A DNA stretch of 64,000 nucleotides from positions 248,001 to 312,000 of the forward strand of contig NZ_PGFC01000002.1 in NCBI RefSeq assembly GCF_002797875.1, in the 5' to 3' direction. This document shows, piece by piece, positions 50,240 to 59,503 of this stretch. Under the pieces are notes generated by a model that did not search any database, was not told where the DNA came from, and was given only the letters and a program-made list of their open reading frames with translations. The DNA comes from Pseudoscardovia suis. GTDB taxonomy: Bacteria; Actinomycetota; Actinomycetes; Actinomycetales; Bifidobacteriaceae. Made by a program: the position numbers and the translations under genes. The first letter of the stretch is position 1. The number at the start of each line of letters is the position of its first letter.

Positions 50240-50899
50240 ATGAAAAGCACACAGGCGTCGACGATTCTTGACGAGGCATCCTCGCCGGCAACGGCCACAT
50301 ATGAGGATCGCAAGTCGGAATTCATCGCAGAGGCATGCCACGTCGAGAGCGCCCAGGAAGCGCTTGCATTCGTCGAAGCCGTGCGTCAGCGCAACCCCAA
50401 GGCCCGTCACGTGGCTTACGCCACCATCTGGGGAGGCGGAGCGGGGGCTGGCGAGCGCATGAGCGATGACGGCGAGCCTTCGGGCACTGCCGGCAAGCCG
50501 ATTTTCGATGTCTTGCGCGCAGGTGGGCTCACCGACTGCGTGGTGACGGTCACGCGCTACTTTGGTGGCATTTTGCTGGGCAGCGGCGGGCTGGTACGGG
50601 CGTATTCCTCGGCGGCGAGCTCTGCCATTGCGGCAGCGCATCATGCCGCCATCGTGGAGGCGGTGCGCTTGCGTTTGGTGGTGCCGTATGCGTTGCGTGA
50701 ACGGATGGTGCGCATCCTTGCGGATTGCGGCGGGCGCGTGGCTGATGAACAGTTCACCGATGTGGTGACGCAGGACGTGGATGTGCCCTGCGATGCGGTG
50801 GAGCCATTCGAAGCCCAGGTGCGGGAAGTCACCGCGGCAGGCGTGACGCCCCAGCGGGTGGGCGAATCCCATCTTGTGCGCGGCATCGGCGGCGAGTGA
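50240..50899 (+). CDS. IMPACT/YigZ family protein
   Basis: A 219-residue member of UPF0029 (YigZ; the eukaryotic IMPACT domain). Landmarks: YEDRKSEFIAEACHV at the N-terminus, KARHVAYATIWG, MSDDGEPSGTAGKPI and VTRYFGGILLGSGGLVRAYSSAA. The C-terminal domain resembles an EF-G domain IV-like fold. The bacterial role is not settled; nucleic-acid or ribosome binding has been suggested. The start is ATG 50240. Its last codons (GGE then stop) are the first unit of a repeat family that continues downstream. Confidence 0.9.
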   Translation: MKSTQASTILDEASSPATATYEDRKSEFIAEACHVESAQEALAFVEAVRQRNPKARHVAYATIWGGGAGAGERMSDDGEPSGTAGKPIFDVLRAGGLTDCVVTVTRYFGGILLGSGGLVRAYSSAASSAIAAAHHAAIVEAVRLRLVVPYALRERMVRILADCGGRVADEQFTDVVTQDVDVPCDAVEPFEAQVREVTAAGVTPQRVGESHLVRGIGGE

Positions 50900-51306
50900 T
50901 CGAGCGCGGCGAATGGACGAGTGCGGTGGCCTAGTGCGGCGAGTGACTTTGCGCGGCGAGTGACTTTGCATGATGAATGATTTTGCGCGGCGAGCGGGCA
51001 GGTGATTGGTCGGACGGTGCCCTTGCGCATTTCCCTATGTCCTGTGAGGGCGTGCCGCCATGGTGATTCCAATGGACTGTTTTTGACCATGTATGACGCA
51101 TATTTTCGACACGCTTTGAACCAACCTGTTGGTGCGGGAGTCCGCCGAAGTCATATGCATAATTTCGAACATCTGAACGATTGCTGCTAAAGTTTGGTAA
51201 AGAAAAACGAGGGGCGATTGCAGCGGCATATTGCAATGAACGCCCTTGCATCGCAGGTATGTGAATTATTCGAATACGTCAATGGGCAGTTGGCAAGGAG
51301 AGTCTT
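50900..51306 (+). repeat. 407-base intergenic region with stop-spanning repeats
   Basis: No gene. At 50936-50950 and 50953-50967 the 15-mer gcggcgagtgacttt repeats with 17-base period; two weaker copies follow up to about 51000. The first unit resembles the end of the preceding gene, and the same 18 bases lie across the end of dinB (47157-47174). Beyond 51100 the region is AT-rich and ends with AAGGAG before ATG 51307. Confidence 0.7.
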
Positions 51307-52086
51307 ATGGCAGATATCCAGTCGCAGGATGAGCGGGAATTGCAGGATGGCCAGGGTTCGGCTGACGTGTCAGCCGATGCGTCGGTGCAGGACGGAACGT
51401 CGGCAGAAACGTCTGCGCAGACGCAGCAGGAGGCTGCGCAACCGGGCGATGCTGCGCAACCGGGCGATGCTGCACAGAGTGGCGAATTCGATGAAAATTC
51501 CGCTACGCTCAACGAGATGTACGACCATTTGAGGCATTCCGTGGACTCTACTGAGCTCGATGCTTTCGCATCCCGTCCCTTGCCCGATCCCAAGGACGCC
51601 GCGGCGTTCTCTCGAGCAACGGCATTGCTGGAAGCCGTGGCAGGCAATCTGCATACATCGGTTGCTACGCGTGTTGCCTTGGCCCGAGATATGAAGTTCC
51701 CGAATATTCTCGTCAAGTTGTCCGAAGATCCCGATCCTACGGTGCGCGCGGCTGTCGCGGCAAACGAGGAGGACAAGAACTGGCTCGTCGGCAGGCTTAC
51801 GAAGGATCCAGAGGTTTTCGTGCGGGAAGCGGCTTTGCGAAACAAGCAAACCTCGTGGAAGATGCGCATGGAGGGGGCCGAAGATCCTCAGATTGGTGCA
51901 CAGACGCTGGACTTCCTCGCGCGCATGGGCACGGAGGAGGGATTCTCTGGCCCTGCGGTGCTCGCTGCCATGGTCAGAAGAGCCGTGGCGCTCAATCCCA
52001 GTGCGAGCGAGGAGACCGTGCAACGACTTGCGCAGGATGGTGTTCCTGATGTGAGTCATGCGGCGCAGCAGCGTCTGGCTCAGTGA
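51307..52086 (+). CDS. LRV/HEAT-like repeat protein
   Basis: A 259-residue protein. The first 60 residues are a Gln/Ala/Asp-rich tail with three 6-residue repeats (AAQPGD; DNA repeats at 51433-51486). The rest is helical with repeated LSEDPDPTVRAAVAANE, LTKDPEVFVREAALRN and LAQDGVPDVSHAAQQRLA units, about 20-30 residues each, like leucine-rich variant or HEAT-type repeats that form a curved binding surface. No enzyme motif. Probably a protein- or nucleic-acid-binding scaffold; there is no obvious partner. ATG 51307 has AAGGAG. Confidence 0.7.
   Translation: MADIQSQDERELQDGQGSADVSADASVQDGTSAETSAQTQQEAAQPGDAAQPGDAAQSGEFDENSATLNEMYDHLRHSVDSTELDAFASRPLPDPKDAAAFSRATALLEAVAGNLHTSVATRVALARDMKFPNILVKLSEDPDPTVRAAVAANEEDKNWLVGRLTKDPEVFVREAALRNKQTSWKMRMEGAEDPQIGAQTLDFLARMGTEEGFSGPAVLAAMVRRAVALNPSASEETVQRLAQDGVPDVSHAAQQRLAQ
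51433..51486 (+). repeat. Three in-frame 18-bp repeats
   Basis: gctgcgcaaccgggcgat at 51433 and 51451, and a variant at 51469, encode AAQPGD, AAQPGD and AAQSGE. Confidence 0.85.
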
Positions 52087-52261
52087 CGCGTTGGCACAAA
52101 CAAGCGTGAGTCTCCGCCTTGATGCATCACATTGATGGTCATCGAGTTGATGGTCATCGAGGCACCGGTTGGATGGTTCTGCGGAATAATGCAGACGTTT
52201 TTCCTGAAATTTTTCCGCAAGAAGCGTGGTTAACGGCGTGGATTGTTTTAGGCTAGTAGAC

Positions 52262-54457
52262 ATGAGCAAAAAACAAGAAATGGAAAGCGAAGAGCGTCTT
52301 GCCCGACCGCTCATTCGGCTTGCGAAGGCACATGGCGTTGCCACGTCCTACAACGGGCAGCAGGGTGAATTCATCGAGATCGACGACGATGTCCTGATCA
52401 AGGTGCTTGCGGCATTGGGAGTCGATGCCAGCAGCGAAGAGAAGGCGAAGAAGGCGCTGAGCGATCTCGAAGATGAGAAGCATGCACGCCTTGTGGAACC
52501 CACCGTGTTGCATGTGCAGGGATCCGACAGCACCGTGACCGTCAACCATGGTCCGCTTGATGTGCCGCAGGCATCCATCACGCTGGAGGATGGCACGGAG
52601 TATCAAGGCGTCATTTCCACGAAGCCGGGCGATGGGGCAACGGCGTATCCGCTCGATGGTGAGCTCATCGTCAATTCCCGTCTCGTCATTCCTGCGGATC
52701 TGCCTCTCGGATACCATACGCTTCATGTAAAGGCTGGCAAGCGCACTGCAGACGCCACGCTCATCAGCGCCCCCAAGCGCGTCAACCTCATCAAGGATTT
52801 GCAGAACGGCCAGCTGTGGGGCTGGATGGCTCAGCTGTATTCCATCCGTTCCAAGGACTCCTGGGGCGTTGGCGATTTCTATGATCTGGGCAATCTGCTT
52901 GCAGGTGCCAAGACGAAGACTGGTGCTGATTTCATCCTCATCAACCCCGTGCACGCTGCGGAACCTGTCGCGCCTCTGACGCCGTCGCCGTACCTACCCA
53001 TCTCCCGTCGTTTCATCAACTTCTCCTACATCCGTCCGGAAGCGATTGAAGAGTATGACCGCCTCGACGATGAAGCGCAGGAGCAAATCGCCCAGCTGCA
53101 TGATTCCGTGCGTGCCAACAACACGGACCCTGATTTTGTCGATAGGGATGCGATGTGGAAGGCGAAGGTGCCTGCCCTGTGGCTCATCTTCAAGGCCGGA
53201 CGCAGCATCAAGCGCCAGAAGGCCTTCGACGCATATGTCAAGGAAGCTGGCGGCGACCTCGAGGCTTACGCAACATGGTGCCTGTGCTACGACAAGTGGG
53301 GCGCTCCCGAGGACGATCCTGAATCGTGGGAGAACCGTCTGACGAAGGACTCCAAGGAAGTCAAGGATCTGCGCAAGCAGTATCCCGACACGCTTGAGTT
53401 TTACAAGTGGCTCGAGTGGATCGCCGACGAACAGCTGACCGCAGCGCAGAAGAAGGCCCAGGATGCTGGCATGAAGATTGGCCTCATGGCTGACATGGCC
53501 GTGGGTGTACATCCTCAGGGGGCCGAGGTGTGGTGGAACCCCCAGCGCTTTGCCAAGGGCGCCACGGTGGGTGCTCCGCCGGACTTCTTCAACCAGCAGG
53601 GCCAGAACTGGAGTCAGCCGCCGCTCAACCCCATCGACCTGGCCAACACCGGTTACCAGACGTACCGTGACATGGTGCACGGCATGTTCCAGAAGGCAGG
53701 TGCCGTGCGCATCGATCATGTGCTCGGTCTGTTCCGTCTGTGGTGGATTCCGCAGGGCAATTCCGCCAAGGACGCCACCTATGTCTATTACGATTCCGCA
53801 GTGATGCTCGGCATCCTCGCCTTGGAGGCATACCGTGCAAATGGCGTCGTGGTGGGCGAAGACCTGGGCGTCGTGCCGGATTACGTTGCGGATTCCCTCA
53901 AGGAGCACGGCCTCATGGGCTGCGTCATTGAGTGGTATGCGCAGGATTCGAACGGTTTCGTGCCTCCGAAGAAGTGGCGTGAATACGCACTGGCTTCCGT
54001 CACGACGCACGACATGCCTCCGACGGCTGGATACCTCAACTACGAGCAGGTCAAGATTCGCGAAGAGCTGGGTCTGCTGACCACTTCCGTCGAGGAATTC
54101 CAGAAGTCCGCTGAGGAAGAGCACAACGGTTTGCTCAATATGCTCGAGACGAACGGCTACATGCCCGCCCAGTGGCGCGAGGACGAAGCCAGCCATGAAC
54201 AGGACATCATCGAGGCAATGCATGTGGCATTGTGCGATGCGCCGAGCAAGTTGCTCGCGGCTGCCATCGTTGATGGCGTCGGTGAACGTCGTGCACAGAA
54301 CCAGCCCGGTACGAACAACGAGTATCCGAACTGGCGCGTTCCCCTTGCCGACGGCAAGAAGAACCCGATCCTTCTGGACGACCTGTTCAACAATGAGCGT
54401 CTTCTGTCCCTGGCTGACACGATGAACAACGCGTTGGCCAAGAAGAACGCACGCTAG
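52262..54457 (+). CDS. malQ: 4-alpha-glucanotransferase
   Basis: Amylomaltase of glycoside hydrolase family 77, which transfers glucan chains in maltodextrin use. The 731-residue protein starts at ATG 52262 (begins SKKQEMESEE). An N-terminal domain of about 170 residues precedes the barrel. Catalytic blocks: SWGVGDFYDLGNLL, VRIDHVLGLFRLWWIP (nucleophile Asp), VVGEDLGVVPDYV (acid/base Glu) and TTHDMPPTAG (third Asp), plus NWRVPLADG near the end. A direct repeat ttgatggtcatcgag lies upstream (about 52132-52163). The gene stands alone and ends at a strong terminator. Confidence 0.96.
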   Translation: MSKKQEMESEERLARPLIRLAKAHGVATSYNGQQGEFIEIDDDVLIKVLAALGVDASSEEKAKKALSDLEDEKHARLVEPTVLHVQGSDSTVTVNHGPLDVPQASITLEDGTEYQGVISTKPGDGATAYPLDGELIVNSRLVIPADLPLGYHTLHVKAGKRTADATLISAPKRVNLIKDLQNGQLWGWMAQLYSIRSKDSWGVGDFYDLGNLLAGAKTKTGADFILINPVHAAEPVAPLTPSPYLPISRRFINFSYIRPEAIEEYDRLDDEAQEQIAQLHDSVRANNTDPDFVDRDAMWKAKVPALWLIFKAGRSIKRQKAFDAYVKEAGGDLEAYATWCLCYDKWGAPEDDPESWENRLTKDSKEVKDLRKQYPDTLEFYKWLEWIADEQLTAAQKKAQDAGMKIGLMADMAVGVHPQGAEVWWNPQRFAKGATVGAPPDFFNQQGQNWSQPPLNPIDLANTGYQTYRDMVHGMFQKAGAVRIDHVLGLFRLWWIPQGNSAKDATYVYYDSAVMLGILALEAYRANGVVVGEDLGVVPDYVADSLKEHGLMGCVIEWYAQDSNGFVPPKKWREYALASVTTHDMPPTAGYLNYEQVKIREELGLLTTSVEEFQKSAEEEHNGLLNMLETNGYMPAQWREDEASHEQDIIEAMHVALCDAPSKLLAAAIVDGVGERRAQNQPGTNNEYPNWRVPLADGKKNPILLDDLFNNERLLSLADTMNNALAKKNAR

Positions 54458-54501
54458 CAAAGCCGAGGTGGTGAGCACAGTCTCACACCGGTGATGTAGA
54501 G

Positions 54502-54545
54502 GTTGCCGGGCGCATGCACTCCATGCGCCCGGCAACATGCATTTT
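54502..54545 (+). terminator. Terminator after malQ
   Basis: A perfect 15-base stem (54502-54516 with 54522-54536) with a 5-base loop, followed by atgcatttt. The 333-base gap after malQ otherwise holds only the rplM promoter and leader. Confidence 0.75.
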
Positions 54546-54629
54546 GCGCCATCTTGCGGTGCGGACATGTTCAGAAAACATTCCTGTTGTCTGACCGCGA
54601 CACGCGGAGGGGAAAAGACGTCGCATGGT

Positions 54630-54658
54630 TTGTCAAACGAGGACCAAAGCTTTATAAT
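54630..54658 (+). promoter_or_regulatory. Promoter of rplM-rpsI
   Basis: TTGTCA (54630-54635), 17 bases, TATAAT (54653-54658). The leader of about 125 bases to the GTG may carry an L13 autoregulatory structure. Confidence 0.8.
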
Positions 54659-54790
54659 TGGCGACTGTTGTGTCTTCCAAGGGTCCGGAAAGCGCTGTCC
54701 CACTCGCATCGGACTTTCAGGGAGCCCACGGAAATCAAGAGAGCCATTAACCACTGGCGCTCAAACACAATGAACAGAAAAGGTTGAACA

Positions 54791-55240
54791 GTGAAGACTT
54801 TCACTCCTAAGCCAGCTGACCTGAGCCACGAATGGTACGTCATCGACGCAACCGACGTGGTGCTCGGTCGTCTCGCCTCGCAGACTGCTAATCTGCTTCG
54901 CGGCAAGAACAAGCCGTCCTTCGCGCCTTATGCGGATCAGGGCAACCATGTCATCATCATCAATGCTGACAAGATCGCTCTCTCCGGCAACAAGCTCGGC
55001 AAGAACCTGTACCAGCACTCCGGCTTCCCGGGTGGCCTGCGCGCTGATAGCTACGCAGAGCTCCTCAAGAAGGATCCGGCTCGCATCATCCGCACGGCTG
55101 TCAAGGGCATGCTCCCGAAGAACCGCCTTGCCAAGGTGCAGCTCAACCGCCTTCACGTCTACACCGGATCCGAGCATCCGCATGTGGCGCAGCAGCCGAC
55201 AGTGTTTGAGATCAAGCAGATCTCTCAGCAGGCTAAGTAA
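54791..55240 (+). CDS. rplM: 50S ribosomal protein L13
   Basis: An early-assembly large-subunit protein. The 149 residues begin [19 protein letters not shown] after a GTG start at 54791 and contain [31 protein letters not shown] and [19 protein letters not shown]. It is co-transcribed with rpsI (26 bases apart). Confidence 0.98.
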   Translation: MKTFTPKPADLSHEWYVIDATDVVLGRLASQTANLLRGKNKPSFAPYADQGNHVIIINADKIALSGNKLGKNLYQHSGFPGGLRADSYAELLKKDPARIIRTAVKGMLPKNRLAKVQLNRLHVYTGSEHPHVAQQPTVFEIKQISQQAK

Positions 55241-55266
55241 CCAGGACCGAAAGGAGATCCACAATA

Positions 55267-55758
55267 ATGGCTGACAACAACCAGAACTCCGCGGTCCAGG
55301 AGACCGAGGAAGAGCTCACTTCCTACACCACCGAGACCAACGCAGGCGCCGGCACTGGCACCTCCGCCATCGCCCCGGGTTATGGCACCGGCCGTCGCAA
55401 GGAAGCCGTCGCGCGTGTGCGCCTCGTTCCTGGCTCCGGCAAGTGGACGATCAACGGTCGTCCGCTTGAAGAGTACTTCCCGAGCCGCCTGCAGCAGCGT
55501 GAGGTCAATTCCCCAATCGTGCTGCTCAAGCTCGAGAACAAGTTCGACGTCATCGTGCTCGTTGACGGCGGCGGCGTGACTGGCCAGGCAGGTGCAATCC
55601 GCCTTGGCGTCGCACGTGCGCTCAATGCCATCGATCGCGATTCCAACCGTGCTGCACTCAAGAAGGCCGGCTTCCTCACCCGCGACGCTCGCGTCGTCGA
55701 GCGCAAGAAGGCTGGTCTGCACAAGGCTCGCAAGGCCCCGCAGTACTCCAAGCGTTAA
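55267..55758 (+). CDS. rpsI: 30S ribosomal protein S9
   Basis: Small-subunit head protein whose C-terminal basic tail reaches the P-site tRNA. The 163 residues include a 35-residue acidic/Thr-rich N-terminal extension (typical of actinobacterial S9) before [15 protein letters not shown]; the end [16 protein letters not shown] is the conserved tail. ATG 55267 follows AAGGAG. A terminator follows. Confidence 0.98.
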   Translation: MADNNQNSAVQETEEELTSYTTETNAGAGTGTSAIAPGYGTGRRKEAVARVRLVPGSGKWTINGRPLEEYFPSRLQQREVNSPIVLLKLENKFDVIVLVDGGGVTGQAGAIRLGVARALNAIDRDSNRAALKKAGFLTRDARVVERKKAGLHKARKAPQYSKR

Positions 55759-55786
55759 AACGCTTCCGCACTATGTGCGCATCTAC

Positions 55787-55810
55787 GCCCCAGTTCGCTG
55801 GGGCTTTTTT
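55787..55810 (+). terminator. Rho-independent terminator after rpsI
   Basis: GCCCCAG TTCG CTGGGGC followed by six T. Confidence 0.92.
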
Positions 55811-55923
55811 GTTTTTTCAACTCAGCTGTCGTCGCGCCTCGAATCCGGAATGTATTTGCACTACGACGCGACGATTTTCGCCACGCGCGAGTGTTTATGA
55901 AATATGGCGTTGATACGTTAAAG

Positions 55924-55939
55924 TGTGAGTTGGCTCACA
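55924..55939 (+). promoter_or_regulatory. TGTGA-N6-TCACA operator before adhE (Rex or CRP type)
   Basis: A perfect palindrome TGTGA (55924-55928), 6 bases, TCACA (55935-55939), about 80 bases before the adhE start. Rex, the NADH/NAD sensor, binds TTGTGA-N6-TCACAA and controls adhE in many Gram-positives; CRP-family proteins bind the same core. No regulator gene is in the window. Confidence 0.65.
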
Positions 55940-56017
55940 GTAGTCACTGCGCTGTCGTAAGGTCGGCGAACGCGGTTTCGCCACCTGCCGAGGCAGCAGT
56001 GTGTTCAAGGAGGATCC

Positions 56018-58774
56018 GTGGCAAAAAACGCAACGGCAGATAGCAATACCAAGCCCCAAGTCGACGCTCAGGCAGAGGCTGACGCCAAGAAGGCGGCCGC
56101 CCAGGCTGAGGTTGATGAACTCGTCGCAAAGGCCCAGGTTGCGCTGAAGGAATACGAGAAGTTCGACCAGGAGACCATCGACCGCATCGTCGGCAAAGCA
56201 TCTCTTGCAGCGCTGAACAAGCATCTTCAGCTCGCGAAGCTTGCCGTTGAGGAGACCCATCGTGGTTTGGTCGAAGACAAGGCCACGAAGAACATCTTCG
56301 CATGCGAGCATGTGACGCATTACATGGCAGGCCAGCGCACGGTCGGCATCATCAATGAGAACGATGTGGACGGCATCGTCGAGATCGCGGAGCCTGTCGG
56401 CGTTATCGCCGGCGTCACGCCCGTCACGAATCCTACGTCGACCGCCATCTTCAAGTCCCTGCTGGCATTGAAGACTCGCTGTCCAATCGTGTTTGGCTTC
56501 CATCCGTTTGCTCAGAAGTGCTCCGTCGCAGCTGCAAAAATCGTGCGCGACGCGGCAATCAAGGCCGGTGCCCCCGAAAACTGCATCCAGTGGATCGAAC
56601 ATCCCAGCATTGAGGCCACCCAGGCTCTCATGAGCCATCCTGGCGTCGCCACGATCCTCGCGACCGGCGGCCCGGGCATGGTGAAGGCGGCATACACCTC
56701 CGGCAAGCCTGCCCTTGGCGTCGGTCCGGGCAATGCGCCTGCATACGTCGATTCCGATGTCGACGTCGACCGCGCGGTCAACGACCTCGTGCTCTCGAAG
56801 CATTTCGATTACGGCCTGATTTGCGCCACCGAAAACGCCATCATCATCCACAAGGATGTCTATGATCGCGTGATCAACGAGCTTAAGCGTCGCAAGGCCT
56901 ACTTCGTCAACGCGGAAGAGAAGACCAAGCTCGAGAAGTACATGTTCGGCGTGCAGGCGTACGCCCCGGAAGGCAGCCCGGCTCCGCGCCTCAACAGCGT
57001 GGTCCCCGGCAAGTCCCCGCAGTTCATCGCGAAGGAAGCAGGCTTCGAAGTGCCTGCCGATTGCACGATGATCGCCGCTGAATGCGCCGAAGTGGGCGAG
57101 CGCGAACCGCTGACGCTGGAAAAGCTGTGCCCCGTGCAGGCGATCCTCAAGGCGGAAGACAAGGAAGATGGCTTCACCAAGTGCGAGCAGATGCTCGTGC
57201 ACGGCGCTGGCCATACCGCCGCCATCCATACCAACAACGAGGACCTGGTGCGTGAATTTGGCCTGCGCATGAAGGCATGCCGCATCCTGTGGAACTCCCC
57301 GTCGTCCCTTGGCGGCATCGGCGATATCTACAATGCAATCGCCCCGTCGCTCACGCTTGGCTGCGGCTCCTACGGCGGCAACTCGGTGTCCGGCAACGTT
57401 CAGGCCGTCAACCTCATCAACATCAAGCGTGTCGCTCGGAGGAACAACAACATGCAGTGGTTCAAGATCCCGCCCAAGACCTACTTCGAGCCGAACGCCA
57501 TCCGTTATCTGCGCGACATGGTGGGTGTCAATCGCGTGGTCTTCGTGTGCGACAAGGTCATGATTCAGCTGGGCGTCGTTGAAAAGTGCATCGACCAGCT
57601 GCGCCGCCGCATGAACCATGTCGAATATCGCATCATCGACTACGTCGAGCCCGAGCCCAGCGTGGAAACCGTGCAGCGTGGCGCCGCGATGATGCGCGAT
57701 GAGTTCGAGCCGGATACGATCATCGCAGTGGGCGGTGGCTCCGCCATGGATGCCGCCAAGATCATGTGGCTGCTCTACGAACACCCCGAGATCTCGTTCG
57801 ACGACGTCAAGGAGAAGTTCTTCGACATCCGCAAGCGCGCGTTCCGTCTGCCGGAGCTCGGTCACAAGGCCAAGCTCGTGTGCATCCCGACGTCGTCCGG
57901 CACGGGCTCCGAAGTCACTCCTTACGCGGTCATCACCGACCACAAGACCGGCTTCAAATACCCGATCACCGATTATGCGCTCACGCCGTCCGTCGCTGTC
58001 ATCGATCCGGTGCTCGCTCGCACCCAGCCGCGTCGCCTCGCGTGCGATTCCGGCATGGACGCACTGACCCACGCCATCGAGGCCTACACGTCCGTGTACG
58101 CCAACGACTTCACGGACGCCATGGCGCTCCACGCAATCGACCTCATCTGGCATAACCTCGATGCATCCGTCAACAAGAAGGACGTGGATGCTCAGGAGCG
58201 CATGCACAACGCAGCCACGATGGCAGGCATGGCGTTCGGTTCCGCGTTCCTCGGCATGTGCCATGCAATGGCCCATACCATCGGCGCTCTGTGCCATGTG
58301 GTGCACGGCCACACCAACGCAATCCTGCTGCCGTATGTGATTCGTTACAACGGCCAGGTGCCGGAGGAGCCCACGAGCTGGCCGAAGTACAGCAAGTACG
58401 TCGCCCCGCAGCGCTTCCAGAACATCTGCAAGCTGCTTGACATCAAGACCTCCTCGCCTGAGGATGCGGTCGAGAAGCTCGCCAGCGCCATCGAGGATTA
58501 TCGCGACAACAAGCTGGGCATGGATGCTTCGTTCAAGGCTTGCGGCGTGGACGAGGAATACTTCTGGTCCATCCTCGACAAGATCGGCATGCGTGCATAC
58601 GAGGATCAGTGCGCACCGGCAAATCCGCGCATCCCGCAGATCGAAGACATGAAGGACATCGCGATCGCTGCTTACTACGGTGTGTCGCAGGCCGAAGGTC
58701 ACAAAATCCGTGAAGAGCGTGAAGGCGAAGCCGCGTTGCACGAGGCTTCGGAAGTCGTTCCGGAGGGCAAGTGA
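56018..58774 (+). CDS. adhE: Bifunctional acetaldehyde-CoA / alcohol dehydrogenase
   Basis: Converts acetyl-CoA to ethanol with two NADH, the ethanol branch of the bifid shunt. The 918-residue fusion starts at GTG 56018 with AGGAGG. The N-terminal aldehyde dehydrogenase half (to about 460) has the catalytic Cys269 in DYGLICATENA; the C-terminal iron-dependent alcohol dehydrogenase half (from about 470) has GGGSAMDAAKIMW (cofactor site), CIPTSSGTGSEVTPYAV and the metal-binding histidines in MCHAMAHTIGALCHVVHGHTN. An N-terminal Lys/Ala-rich extension of about 30 residues is present. AdhE can form long spirosome filaments. Confidence 0.97.
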   Translation: MAKNATADSNTKPQVDAQAEADAKKAAAQAEVDELVAKAQVALKEYEKFDQETIDRIVGKASLAALNKHLQLAKLAVEETHRGLVEDKATKNIFACEHVTHYMAGQRTVGIINENDVDGIVEIAEPVGVIAGVTPVTNPTSTAIFKSLLALKTRCPIVFGFHPFAQKCSVAAAKIVRDAAIKAGAPENCIQWIEHPSIEATQALMSHPGVATILATGGPGMVKAAYTSGKPALGVGPGNAPAYVDSDVDVDRAVNDLVLSKHFDYGLICATENAIIIHKDVYDRVINELKRRKAYFVNAEEKTKLEKYMFGVQAYAPEGSPAPRLNSVVPGKSPQFIAKEAGFEVPADCTMIAAECAEVGEREPLTLEKLCPVQAILKAEDKEDGFTKCEQMLVHGAGHTAAIHTNNEDLVREFGLRMKACRILWNSPSSLGGIGDIYNAIAPSLTLGCGSYGGNSVSGNVQAVNLINIKRVARRNNNMQWFKIPPKTYFEPNAIRYLRDMVGVNRVVFVCDKVMIQLGVVEKCIDQLRRRMNHVEYRIIDYVEPEPSVETVQRGAAMMRDEFEPDTIIAVGGGSAMDAAKIMWLLYEHPEISFDDVKEKFFDIRKRAFRLPELGHKAKLVCIPTSSGTGSEVTPYAVITDHKTGFKYPITDYALTPSVAVIDPVLARTQPRRLACDSGMDALTHAIEAYTSVYANDFTDAMALHAIDLIWHNLDASVNKKDVDAQERMHNAATMAGMAFGSAFLGMCHAMAHTIGALCHVVHGHTNAILLPYVIRYNGQVPEEPTSWPKYSKYVAPQRFQNICKLLDIKTSSPEDAVEKLASAIEDYRDNKLGMDASFKACGVDEEYFWSILDKIGMRAYEDQCAPANPRIPQIEDMKDIAIAAYYGVSQAEGHKIREEREGEAALHEASEVVPEGK

Positions 58775-58890
58775 CGCATCAGCGCTGAAGGGCCTCTGGT
58801 CTCAATAGCTGATGCCCATTGGCATCGGCTGAGCACTGGGACTGCCCGTCAGCGTGAGTTCGCAGGCATGATTGTGTGCCCGTCGGCATG

Positions 58891-58929
58891 AAAGTGCACC
58901 CATCAATATGTTTGGTGGGTGCACTTTTT
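58891..58929 (+). terminator. Rho-independent terminator after adhE
   Basis: A 12-base stem (58891-58902 with 58916-58927) followed by a T run. Confidence 0.85.
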
Positions 58930-58961
58930 CGATGTGGTGCCAGTCCATCGACACGCCCGAA

Positions 58962-58990
58962 TTGCTGCGGTTTATGGGGTGTGCTTTAAT
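58962..58990 (+). promoter_or_regulatory. Candidate promoter of the S10 operon
   Basis: TTGCTG (58962-58967), 17 bases, TTTAAT (58985-58990), leaving a leader of about 185 bases before rpsJ. The gap 58775-59181 also holds the adhE terminator; nothing else is recognised. Confidence 0.5.
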
Positions 58991-59181
58991 AAACAAGTTG
59001 CCTGTTTTATGGCTCGCAAATTTCTCTTCTAAAAAGCGAGCGCGACGTGGCGAAAGCCAAGGGTCGCGCACTGATGTGGCTCTGCCAGGTCTGCCGTTTC
59101 AACGGTGGACGTAGCTGGTCTGCCTTGGTGATGTAATGCAGGTTGTAATTGTAACGAACCTTAAGAAAGGGCGGACGGCGA

Positions 59182-59490
59182 ATGGCGGGACAGAAAATCC
59201 GCATCAGGCTTAAGTCCTATGACCATGAGGTCATCGACCAATCGGCGAAGACTATCGTCGAGACGGTCACCAACGCGGGCGCAACGGTTGTTGGCCCCGT
59301 TCCTCTTCCCACCGAGAAGAACGTGTTTGTTGTTATTCGTTCTCCTCATAAGTACAAGGATTCCCGCGAACACTTCGAGATGCGCACTCACAAGCGTCTC
59401 ATCGACATCGTGGATCCTACCCCGAAGGCAGTCGACTCGCTGATGCACCTCGACCTGCCGTCGGAAGTGAACATCGAGATCAAGCTGTAG
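59182..59490 (+). CDS. rpsJ: 30S ribosomal protein S10
   Basis: First gene of the S10 operon; also known as NusE, a partner of NusB in antitermination. The 102 residues show [24 protein letters not shown] and the loop [27 protein letters not shown], both highly conserved. The start is ATG 59182 with AAAGGG. rplC follows after 13 bases. Confidence 0.99.
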   Translation: MAGQKIRIRLKSYDHEVIDQSAKTIVETVTNAGATVVGPVPLPTEKNVFVVIRSPHKYKDSREHFEMRTHKRLIDIVDPTPKAVDSLMHLDLPSEVNIEIKL

Positions 59491-59503
59491 GGAGGAGGAA
59501 GCC

